Assembly: GCA_035487355.1 (NCBI GenBank)
Contig: DATHMF010000115.1
Coordinates: 53,832-117,831 of the forward strand
Source of the DNA: Terriglobales bacterium
Lineage (GTDB): Bacteria > Acidobacteriota > Terriglobia > Terriglobales > Acidobacteriaceae
Reading direction: 5' to 3'
DNA length: 64,000 nt
Below are positions 35,207 through 43,817 of the stretch, piece by piece. The notes under the pieces are model-generated. The model made no database searches, was not told the origin of the DNA, and was given only the letters and a program-made list of their open reading frames with translations. Position 1 is the stretch's first letter. Each line of letters starts with the position of its first letter. The translations under genes were made by a program, and so were the position numbers.

Positions 35207-36550
35207 ATGAAAAAAGCATTTTGTCTTTTGCTGATCCTGTTGTCTGTTGGAGTCGGGACTGCGTTTGGGGGAGCTTGTCCTCCGGGTCCCCCGACCTCGC
35301 GCGGTAACGGCCAGGTCGCCGGGGTAGCCATACCGGGAGGAAGCCGGTATTACATGAAAGATGCCCTGATCGAGAATTTCGATTGCTTCGAACAGTTGAG
35401 CGCCTGGTTCCCCTCGTATTTTCACTCCTCGAACTCGATTTCTCCCACCCAGATTAACGTAGATATGGCCTACGCGGCCATGGCGACGGCGACGTTCTTC
35501 AACGTGGTGGTGCCAACGACCGGCAACTATACGCTGGGTGTCCGTTATGCCTATGCCTCCGGACTCTTCCCCGGGATCACAGTGCGACCGGAGGGAATCA
35601 TGGTGAACGGCGTCGTCATTACCAACGACATGCAGTTCCCCATCACCGGCAATTTCGAGACCTTTGAATACGCGAGTATTGTGATTCCCCTGAAGGCCGG
35701 CACGAATACCGTTCAGATGTTCAACGTGGCGGGAGATGGTGTTTCCCGGGTTGATGTCCTGGACATAACGGCGGGCGGAACCCCTCCCAGTTGCAGTAGT
35801 GCACCCAGCGCGCCCAGCGGGCTGAGTGCGGCGGCAGTTTCTACCAGCCAGATCAACCTGAACTGGACAGCCAGCACCGCGCCCTCAGGCTGCACGGTTG
35901 GCTTCTACAACGTGTTCCGAAGCACGACCGCGGGGTTCACACCATCGGGCAGCAACCAGATTGCAAGCGGAGTGACCACCACGTCCTATGACGATATGAC
36001 GGGGGTGTGTGCCACCACTTATCACTACGCAGCAGAGGCAGTTGATTCCGCGGGCGCTTCGATAGCTTCGAGCCAGGCCAGCGCTACAACGAGCACCTGC
36101 CCGACGACGGGCAGCGTCCAGATCAACTCCGGCGGGCCGGCAGTGAGCCCGTTCGTGGCTGACGAGGACTTCGCCGGCGGCGGCACCATCACTCATGCGA
36201 ACACGATCGATTTAAGTGGAGTGACCAACCCGGCGCCTATGGCGGTCTACCAGACGGCGCGCAGCGGGAACTTCTCTTACACGATTCCAGGTTTTACTGC
36301 GGGATCGAGCCACACGGTGCGGCTGCACTTTGCCGAAACCTACTTCTCGGCAGCGGGTTCCCGAACCTTCAACGTGAGCATCAACGGCACGCAAGTATTG
36401 ACGAACTTCGATATTTTTGCGGCCGCGGGCGCCAAGAACAAAGCCGTGATTGAACAGTTCACGGAAAACGCGAGCTCCACCGGCGGTTACGTGATCACGT
36501 TTACCTCGGTGGTCAACAACTCCCTGGTAAGCGGGATTGAGGTTCAGTAA
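35207..36550 (+). CDS. Secreted CBM35/CBM6-like protein with FN3 and malectin
   Basis: 447 residues. Signal peptide 1-21, then a beta-sandwich about 22-192 with strands typical of CBM6/CBM35 modules (ATFFNVVVPTTGNYTLGVRY, IVIPLKAGTNTVQMFNV, SRVDVLDI). FN3 about 197-290 and malectin 301-447 follow. No catalytic residues are seen. It is probably a non-enzymatic glycan-binding protein that helps hold substrate near the cell or the enzymes. GAAGGGAG precedes the ATG. Confidence 0.82.
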   Translation: MKKAFCLLLILLSVGVGTAFGGACPPGPPTSRGNGQVAGVAIPGGSRYYMKDALIENFDCFEQLSAWFPSYFHSSNSISPTQINVDMAYAAMATATFFNVVVPTTGNYTLGVRYAYASGLFPGITVRPEGIMVNGVVITNDMQFPITGNFETFEYASIVIPLKAGTNTVQMFNVAGDGVSRVDVLDITAGGTPPSCSSAPSAPSGLSAAAVSTSQINLNWTASTAPSGCTVGFYNVFRSTTAGFTPSGSNQIASGVTTTSYDDMTGVCATTYHYAAEAVDSAGASIASSQASATTSTCPTTGSVQINSGGPAVSPFVADEDFAGGGTITHANTIDLSGVTNPAPMAVYQTARSGNFSYTIPGFTAGSSHTVRLHFAETYFSAAGSRTFNVSINGTQVLTNFDIFAAAGAKNKAVIEQFTENASSTGGYVITFTSVVNNSLVSGIEVQ

Positions 36551-36563
36551 CTCATGTGAGTAA

Positions 36564-36591
36564 GTGGGGCAGTCCATCAAGATTGCCCCAC
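36564..36591 (+). terminator. Intercistronic hairpin
   Basis: GTGGGGCA (36564-36571) pairs with TGCCCCAC (36584-36591). It lies 13 bp after the CBM-like gene and has no T-tract. Confidence 0.55.
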
Positions 36592-36620
36592 CCAAAGCAG
36601 TGGTGTTCATAGCTATAAGA

Positions 36621-36635
36621 CTTAACTCAGTTAAG
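36621..36635. promoter_or_regulatory. CTTAAC-TCA-GTTAAG inverted repeat
   Basis: A 15-bp inverted repeat with 6-bp arms, 62 bp before the ATG at 36698. Its arms are TTAAC/GTTAA as in modules A-C but face outward. It may be an internal operator for the four-gene unit 36698-49705. Confidence 0.35.
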
Positions 36636-36697
36636 CAGGTCCAGGGTTTGTGAAACCAGAACCTGCCTCTGAAAGAGCCGCAAGAAAAGGAAATGCA

Positions 36698-39600
36698 ATG
36701 AGCGCTGTAATGTCGAAGGGAAGATGGGCCTGGCTGTGTTTTTTCGGTCTCGCAGCCGTGTTGCTGCTTGGCAGTGTCTCCGCATTTGCTCAAGTCAACG
36801 TTACCACTCAGCACAACGATCTGGCGCGGACCGGGCAGAACCTCAATGAAACTGCACTGACGCCGGCGAACGTGAACGTGAATCAGTTCGGGTTGCTGTT
36901 CAAGGCCCCGGTAGATAACCAGGTTTACGCGCAACCGCTGATCGTATCGGGTGTCAGCATCGGCGGCGGCACGCACAACGTGGTCTATATCGTTACCACG
37001 AGCAACAGCGTCTATGCCTTCGACGCCGATAGCGGGACTCAGTACTGGCATGTCAATCTGGGAACCCCGATAGCCAACACCGACTACGGCGCCGGCTGCG
37101 TGGATATCAACGGCAACGCCGGGATCATCGGCACGCCGGTGATTGATCCCGTTGCGGGAACGCTTTACGTCGTAAACTCCCTCAACAGCGGCGGCGCTTT
37201 TTCCTTCATGCTGCACGCGCTCAGTATTAGCACCGGGGCGGACAAGGCCGGAAGCCCGGTGCAGATTACCAACACGGCTTTTAGCGCTTTGGTCCAGAAC
37301 CAGCGCGCGGGTTTAGCGCTAAGCAATGGCAACGTTCTGGTTCCCTTCAGCTCCCACTGCGACATGGGGGCATATCACGGATTCCTGTTTGCTTACAACG
37401 CTTCGACTCTGGCGCCGGTGGCGGTTTTTAACACGTCGCCTACGGGCAGCCAGGATAGCCTGTGGATGTCAGGGCAAGGCCCGGCGGTCGACTCGGCGGG
37501 CAACATTTATTTCGGAACCAGTAACGGCACCTGGGACGGAGTTTCGAACTTTAGCGAGAGCTTCATCAAGCTCAACCCGAACCTCACGCTTGCCGACTGG
37601 TTTACCGCTGCAAATCACGCGAACCTGGATGGAGGCGATCTAGACCTCGATACCTCAGGCCCGCTGCTGGTGCCGCCGGGGAACCGGCTGATCATGGTCG
37701 GCAAATCCGCCACGGGATATGTGATCAACGCCACCAACCTTGGGCATCTGGGCGACGCGAGCGCCGTGCAGACGATCACGCTCGGTGGAGCCCTTCATGG
37801 CAGCGCTATCTATTGGAACAGCGCCGTGAACGGACCCGAAGTCTACATGTGGGCCCAAAGTGACAACTTGAAGGCGTTTCAGTTCAACGGCAACACTTTG
37901 AACACGCCCAATTTTCAGACGAGCTCCGATTTTATCGGCGGAGAACCCGGCGCCTATCTCTCGCTTTCGGCCAACGGCAACACCAACGGGATCGTGTGGG
38001 CCAACGCTGTCCTCAGCGGCGACGCCAATCACGGCACGATCCCTGGTGTTCTCCGGGCATTTAACGCCAACAATATCGCCACTGAGCTTTATAACAACCA
38101 GCAGAACGCTGGCCGCGATAGCTGCAATAATTTCGCCAAGAATGGCTACTCCACAATCGCCAACGGAAAAGTGTATCTCCCGAGCTTTGGCACAGCCGAC
38201 GCCGGTAGCGGGCAACTTTGCGTCTACGCTGTGTTGCCTACCAATTGCACTGTGCCTACGATCCCAACTGGGTTAAGTGCGACCGCAGCTTCCAGCAGTC
38301 AGATCAACTTGAGCTGGATGGCTGGCACGTCGAACTGCCCGGTCAGCTACAGCGTTTTCCGCAGCACAACGCCAGGGTTTACGCCCTCTATCAATAACCA
38401 GATTGCGAGTGCGATTTTCGCTACGACTTACTCAGACCCCACGGTTGTAGCCTCTACCACCTACTACTACCTGGTGGAAGCAACCACTTTGGCGGGCGCT
38501 TCCGCGCCTTCGAACCAGGGCAGCGCAACCACACCAACCGGCTTGGCAGCGTTTGCCATCAACTCCGGGGGAAGCGCGGCGGGCAGCTTCATCGCCGATA
38601 CTGATTTCAATGGTGGTGGCGCCTCCATCTCGGCGAACATTATTGACAGCTCGGCGGTTACCAACCCTGCGCCCCAGGCGGTTTACCAGAGCGAACGATT
38701 CGGCAACTTCACTTACACCATTCCGGGTTTCAATCCCGGAGCTCCTTACACCGTGCGGTTGCACTTCGCTGATTTTTTCTGGAGCACGGCGGGGCAGCGC
38801 GTGTTCAACGTTTTGATCAACGGAACGCAGGTGCTGACCAACTTCGACATTATTGCCGCGGCTGGGGCCAAGAATAAAGCGATCGTTGAGCAGTTTAATG
38901 CGAATGCAAATCCCAGCGGCCAGTTTGTGATCCAGTATGTAACCGTCAAGGACAACGCCAAGTCCAGCGGTATCGAAATTATCAGCAGCGGCGGTTGCAG
39001 CGCGCCCACAGCTCCGAGCGCACTGGGCGCCACCGCAATTTCCAGCAGCCAGATCAACCTGAGTTGGACCGCGAGCACTTCATCCTGCACGCCCAGTTAT
39101 AACGTGTTCCGCAGCACTACCTCGGGCTTCACGCCCTCGAGCGGCAACCAGATTGCGAGCGGAGTATCCGCCACGACTTACTCGGACATCGGTCTGACGG
39201 CTTCGACGACGTACTTCTATTTAGTGGAAGCCACCAACTCGGGCGGGACATCAGCAGCCTCGAACCAAACCAGCGCAACCACACAAGCTGGGACAGGCGG
39301 CGGCAGCATCCAGATCAACTCCGGCGGTCCGGCGGTAAGTCCGTTCGTGGCCGACGAAGATTTTGTGGGAGGGGGGGCCAGCGGCACCGGCAACACAATA
39401 GACACATCCGCTGTAATCAATCCGGCGCCGATGGCGGTCTATCAGACCGAGCGCTTCGGCAACTTCACCTACACCATTCCCGGCCTCAATGCCGGGGCTT
39501 CCTACACGGTGCGGCTGCACTTCGCCGAATTCTACTGGACGATGGTGGGGCAGCGCGTCTTCAACGTTCTGATCAACCAGAACCAGGTGCTCACTAACTT

Positions 39601-40495
39601 CGACATCATTGCGGCTGCGGGAGCGGCGAATAAGGCAATCGTCGAGCAGTTCACGGCTACCGCCAACAGCAGCGGCCAGATCGTGATTCAGTATGTCACT
39701 GTCAAGGACAACGCCAAATCCAGCGCCATTGAAATCATCAGCGGCGGTGGTTCTTGCACTGCGCCGTCGGCCCCAACTGGATTGAGCGCCACAGCAGCAT
39801 CCAGCAGTCAGATCAATTTGAGCTGGACGGCAAGCACGTCATCTTGCGCGGTGAACTACAACGTCTTTCGCAGCTTGACGTCAGGCTTCACGCCTTCGAG
39901 CAGCAACCAGATTGCGAGCAACGTGAGCAGTACTTCGTTCTCGGATACGGGGCTGGCGGCTTCGACAACCTATTACTACGTAGTGGAAGCCACGAACGCG
40001 GGCGGTACATCAGCAGCTTCCAATCAGACGAGTGCAACCACGCAAGCCGGAACGGGAGTTGTCCAGATCAATTGTGGCGGTCTCGCGGTAAGCCCCTTCG
40101 TGGCCGATGAGTTCTTCTCCGCCAGCGGCACCATCAATCACGCCAACACCATTGACCTGAGCGGGGTGACGAACCCGGCGCCGATGGCCGTTTACCAAAG
40201 CGCGCGCATTGGGAATTTTACCTACACGATTCCGGGTTTTGCCGCCGGATCGAGCCATACCGTGCGCCTGCACTTTGCCGAGACTTACTTCACCGCCGCT
40301 GGTTCGCGGACGTTTAACGTGAGCATCAACGGCACGCAGGTGCTGACCAACTTCGATATTGTTGCGGCCGCCGGCGCCAAGAACAAGGCAGTGATCAAAC
40401 CGTTCACTGCGAATGCAAATGCCAGCGGCCAGTACGTGATCACGTTCACGACCGTGGTCAACAACTCACTGGTGAGCGGGATCGAGGTCCAGTAG
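36698..40495 (+). CDS. Secreted beta-propeller protein with three FN3-malectin pairs
   Basis: 1266 residues. Signal peptide 1-32 (ends SAFAQ), PQQ-like propeller about 33-515 nearly collinear with that at 25426, then FN3 (516), malectin (618), FN3 (767), malectin (870), FN3 (1019) and malectin (1121-1266). The first two malectin units differ from the rest (NIIDSSAV and NTIDTSAV in place of NTIDLSGV). The ATG at 36698 has AAAAGGAA upstream; an earlier start at 36650 would add 16 non-signal residues. It begins a tight unit with the next three genes (gaps of 20-33 bp). The function beyond glycan binding is unknown. Confidence 0.88.
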   Translation: MSAVMSKGRWAWLCFFGLAAVLLLGSVSAFAQVNVTTQHNDLARTGQNLNETALTPANVNVNQFGLLFKAPVDNQVYAQPLIVSGVSIGGGTHNVVYIVTTSNSVYAFDADSGTQYWHVNLGTPIANTDYGAGCVDINGNAGIIGTPVIDPVAGTLYVVNSLNSGGAFSFMLHALSISTGADKAGSPVQITNTAFSALVQNQRAGLALSNGNVLVPFSSHCDMGAYHGFLFAYNASTLAPVAVFNTSPTGSQDSLWMSGQGPAVDSAGNIYFGTSNGTWDGVSNFSESFIKLNPNLTLADWFTAANHANLDGGDLDLDTSGPLLVPPGNRLIMVGKSATGYVINATNLGHLGDASAVQTITLGGALHGSAIYWNSAVNGPEVYMWAQSDNLKAFQFNGNTLNTPNFQTSSDFIGGEPGAYLSLSANGNTNGIVWANAVLSGDANHGTIPGVLRAFNANNIATELYNNQQNAGRDSCNNFAKNGYSTIANGKVYLPSFGTADAGSGQLCVYAVLPTNCTVPTIPTGLSATAASSSQINLSWMAGTSNCPVSYSVFRSTTPGFTPSINNQIASAIFATTYSDPTVVASTTYYYLVEATTLAGASAPSNQGSATTPTGLAAFAINSGGSAAGSFIADTDFNGGGASISANIIDSSAVTNPAPQAVYQSERFGNFTYTIPGFNPGAPYTVRLHFADFFWSTAGQRVFNVLINGTQVLTNFDIIAAAGAKNKAIVEQFNANANPSGQFVIQYVTVKDNAKSSGIEIISSGGCSAPTAPSALGATAISSSQINLSWTASTSSCTPSYNVFRSTTSGFTPSSGNQIASGVSATTYSDIGLTASTTYFYLVEATNSGGTSAASNQTSATTQAGTGGGSIQINSGGPAVSPFVADEDFVGGGASGTGNTIDTSAVINPAPMAVYQTERFGNFTYTIPGLNAGASYTVRLHFAEFYWTMVGQRVFNVLINQNQVLTNFDIIAAAGAANKAIVEQFTATANSSGQIVIQYVTVKDNAKSSAIEIISGGGSCTAPSAPTGLSATAASSSQINLSWTASTSSCAVNYNVFRSLTSGFTPSSSNQIASNVSSTSFSDTGLAASTTYYYVVEATNAGGTSAASNQTSATTQAGTGVVQINCGGLAVSPFVADEFFSASGTINHANTIDLSGVTNPAPMAVYQSARIGNFTYTIPGFAAGSSHTVRLHFAETYFTAAGSRTFNVSINGTQVLTNFDIVAAAGAKNKAVIKPFTANANASGQYVITFTTVVNNSLVSGIEVQ

Positions 40496-40526
40496 CAATC
40501 GAGCGATTGAATCCAGGAGGCATGCA

Positions 40527-43500
40527 ATGCTGGAACACAAAAAAATCGGCGCGATCACTCTGTTTCTGGTCCTGGCGTTATTTTGTGTGCCGGGAACTGC
40601 TTGGACCCAATCTCCCGTTGGAGTGACGGTTGACCAAACCACCCCCGGACAGACGGTCTCCCCTGACTTCGAGGGCTTCAGCGTCGAAATGCTCCTGGCC
40701 TTTCCCGACAGCAGCGGGAACTACCTATTCAGCGGGAATAACACCGCTCTCATCGGAATGTTCAAGAGCCTTGGCATCAAAAGCCTGCGCATGGGCGGCA
40801 ACAGCGCCGACAATGTCGCCGATAACAACGGCCAGCTCCCAATCGATGCAACCTGCGCGGCGGCCAATAAATGCCCCAACGCCGACAGCCTGTACGCCTT
40901 TGCCCAGGCCGCCGGCGTCAATGTGCTCTTCACGTTGCGATTGAAGGTTTACGATCCGAACGCAGCCGCTGTAGAAGCTGGTTACATCATGAAGCACTAC
41001 GCTGGGTTGACCAAGTGCTTTCAGGTGGGCAACGAGCCGAACGTCTACATCGACAGTTACAGCACATACGACACCGATTTCAAGGCTTATAGGAGTGCAG
41101 TCTTGAACGTTGCTCCCACCGCGACGTTCTGTGCTCCGGCAGTGACCAATGGCGGCGGCCAGCCCTGGGCCGAGTCATTCGCGACCGAGTACAAGGGGGA
41201 CCCAACGATTCAATTGGTCTGCGGACACTATTACCCGGGTGCACGGACAGGCACGATTACCGGCGACATCAACTATATATTGGACCCCAGCAGACTGGTC
41301 GGAGGCGCGAACAACTACACCCAGTACTACAACAACTTTCCAAGTTTCGCCGTAGCCGCAGGAGAAACCTGGCGGCTCGAGGAGACCAATAGCCTGGTCA
41401 GCCAGGGCGAGACGGGCGTGAGCGACGTTTATACATCTACGCTTTGGGCGCTTGACTACCAGCATTGGTGGGCCCAGCAGCGCAACGCCGGCGGGCTCAA
41501 TTTTCACGAAGGCGCTTCGTCTGTTTATAACGCCTTCGTGCCGACTACGTTGAGCAGCAGCTACACCGCCAGACCTGTTGCCTATGGAATCAAGGCCTTC
41601 AGTCTCGGGGGCGCGGGGCAAAACGTCACAACTACGGTCAGCTCGAATCCGAATAGTGTCAATATCACGGCCTACGGCCTGCTGGATCCCACAACGGGAA
41701 ACTTGTTCGTAACCCTCATCAATAAGGAGCACTTCACGGGAGCGAAGAACGCGACGGTTACTCTGAATCCTGGGGCAGCTTATACCGGCGGAAAAATGTG
41801 GGCTCTGCAGCAAGCGAACGGCGACGTTACCGTTGCCACCGGCATTACGCTTGGTGGTGCAACCATCGGTGGAGACGGCACCTGGAACGGCACGGCGTCT
41901 ACGATCTCGCCAGCGAGTTCCGGAGATTTCAGCATCGCTGTCCCTGCAGCCAGTGCAGCCATCGTAGAGTTGACCGGAAAAGGCACTCCACCACCACCAC
42001 CGCAACCGCCTTCAAACTTGGCGGCCAGCGCCATTTCCAGCAGCCAGATCAACCTGAGTTGGACAGCCTCGCCGACCTCGGGCGTTACTTACAGCATTTT
42101 CCGCAGCACGACCTCTGGATTCACGCCCTCCAGCGGCAACCAGATCGCGAGCGGGGTAAGCACCACGTCCTTCTCGGATACGACGGCATCGTGCAATACC
42201 ACCTACTTCTATCTAGTGGAAGCCGCCAACGTGGGCGGCACCTCCGCGCCAGCCAACCAGGCCAGTGCGACAACCCAGGCCTGCGTTACTCCAACCATTC
42301 AGATCAACTCCGGCGGGCCGGCGGTGAGTCCGTTTGTAGCCGATGAAGACTTTGCGGGCGGCGGCACCATCAACCACGCCAACACCATTGACCTGAGCGG
42401 AGTGACTAACCCCCCGCCGATGGCGGTTTACCAGACGGGGCGCACAGGCAATTTCACCTACACCATTCCGGGATTTAGTCCCGGATCGAGCCAGACGGTG
42501 CGGCTGCACTTTGCTGAGACCTTCTTCTCGACGACTGGTTCCCGGGTCTTCAATGTGAGCATCAACGGGACACAGGTGCTGACGAACTTCGATATCGTTG
42601 CGGCTGCGGGCGCCAAAAACAAGGCCGTCATCGAGCAGTTCAATGGTGAAGCTGCGAACTCCAGCGGCCAGTACGTGATTCAGTTCACCTCGGTAGTCAA
42701 CAATTCGCTGGTAAGCGGGATCGAAATCACGACGGGTGCTGTTTGCAACATACCCACAGCGCCCAGCGGTCTGACCGCGATGGCGGTTTCCAGCAGCCAG
42801 ATCAACCTGAGCTGGACCGCCAGCACGTCGAACTGCACGCCGACCTACAACGTGTTCCGCAGCACGACATCGGGCTTCACGCCGTCAAGCAGCAACCAGA
42901 TCGCCAGCGGAATCATGGGCACGTCCTTTTCTGATACTGGGCTGGCGGCTTCGACGCCGTACTTCTATTTAGTAGAAGCCACCGATTCAGCGGGCACATC
43001 GGCGGCATCCAATCAGGCCAGCGCAACCACGCTTGCCTCTTGCACAACAGTGCCCACCGCGCCCAGCGGGCTGGGGGCGACGGCAGTTTCCGGGAGCCAG
43101 ATCAACTTGAGCTGGACTGCAAGTACGGCGTCAGGATGCACGGTCACCTACAACGTGTTCCGCAGCACGACTTCGGGCTTCACACCGTCAAGCAGCAACC
43201 AGGTCGCCAGCGGAGTGACGGGTACCGCCTTCTCCGATACCGGGCTGGCCGCTTCGACGACGTATTTCTATCTAGTAGAAGCCACCGACTCGGCGGGCAC
43301 ATCCGGACCATCGAATCAAGCCAGCGCAACCACGATCATATTGCAGTGTTTCTGCATCAATGCCGGTGGCCCGGCAGTGAGCCCATTTCTCGCCGATCAG
43401 GACTTCGCCGGAGGCGGCACCATCAATCACGCCAACACCATTGATCTGAGCGGGGTGACGAACCCAGCGCCCATGGCGGTCTACCAAACCGCGCGTGTGG

Positions 43501-43784
43501 GGAACTTCACCTACACACTTCCGGGCTTCACTGCGGGATCAAGTCACACCGTGCGGTTGCACTTTGCCGAGACCTTCTTTTCAACCGCCGGTTCCAGGAC
43601 ATTTAACGTGAGCATCAACGGGACGCAGGTATTGACGAACTTCGATATCGTTGCCGCCGCGGGCGCCAAGAACAAGGCGGTGATCGAGCAGTTCACCGAG
43701 AACGCGAATTCCAGCGGGCAGTACGTGATCACGTTCACCTCGGTAGTTAACCAATCGCTTGTCAGCGGGATCGAGATTCAGTAG
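40527..43784 (+). CDS. Secreted GH79-like glycosidase with FN3 and malectin modules
   Basis: 1085 residues. Signal peptide 1-28, clan GH-A-type catalytic domain and C-terminal beta domain about 30-488, FN3 490-585, malectin 591-737, FN3 740-835, FN3 838-935, malectin 942-1085. Catalytic candidates are E170 in QVGNEPN and E285/E286 in WRLEETNSL; LRMGGNSADN is typical of GH79. A GH79 beta-glucuronidase from Acidobacterium capsulatum is known, so beta-glucuronidase or 4-O-methyl-glucuronidase activity is plausible, for example on arabinogalactan side chains. Another clan-A family cannot be excluded. AGGAGG precedes the ATG. Confidence 0.82.
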   Translation: MLEHKKIGAITLFLVLALFCVPGTAWTQSPVGVTVDQTTPGQTVSPDFEGFSVEMLLAFPDSSGNYLFSGNNTALIGMFKSLGIKSLRMGGNSADNVADNNGQLPIDATCAAANKCPNADSLYAFAQAAGVNVLFTLRLKVYDPNAAAVEAGYIMKHYAGLTKCFQVGNEPNVYIDSYSTYDTDFKAYRSAVLNVAPTATFCAPAVTNGGGQPWAESFATEYKGDPTIQLVCGHYYPGARTGTITGDINYILDPSRLVGGANNYTQYYNNFPSFAVAAGETWRLEETNSLVSQGETGVSDVYTSTLWALDYQHWWAQQRNAGGLNFHEGASSVYNAFVPTTLSSSYTARPVAYGIKAFSLGGAGQNVTTTVSSNPNSVNITAYGLLDPTTGNLFVTLINKEHFTGAKNATVTLNPGAAYTGGKMWALQQANGDVTVATGITLGGATIGGDGTWNGTASTISPASSGDFSIAVPAASAAIVELTGKGTPPPPPQPPSNLAASAISSSQINLSWTASPTSGVTYSIFRSTTSGFTPSSGNQIASGVSTTSFSDTTASCNTTYFYLVEAANVGGTSAPANQASATTQACVTPTIQINSGGPAVSPFVADEDFAGGGTINHANTIDLSGVTNPPPMAVYQTGRTGNFTYTIPGFSPGSSQTVRLHFAETFFSTTGSRVFNVSINGTQVLTNFDIVAAAGAKNKAVIEQFNGEAANSSGQYVIQFTSVVNNSLVSGIEITTGAVCNIPTAPSGLTAMAVSSSQINLSWTASTSNCTPTYNVFRSTTSGFTPSSSNQIASGIMGTSFSDTGLAASTPYFYLVEATDSAGTSAASNQASATTLASCTTVPTAPSGLGATAVSGSQINLSWTASTASGCTVTYNVFRSTTSGFTPSSSNQVASGVTGTAFSDTGLAASTTYFYLVEATDSAGTSGPSNQASATTIILQCFCINAGGPAVSPFLADQDFAGGGTINHANTIDLSGVTNPAPMAVYQTARVGNFTYTLPGFTAGSSHTVRLHFAETFFSTAGSRTFNVSINGTQVLTNFDIVAAAGAKNKAVIEQFTENANSSGQYVITFTSVVNQSLVSGIEIQ

Positions 43785-43817
43785 CAGTGGCAACCAACTC
43801 AATTTTTGGAGGAGTGC

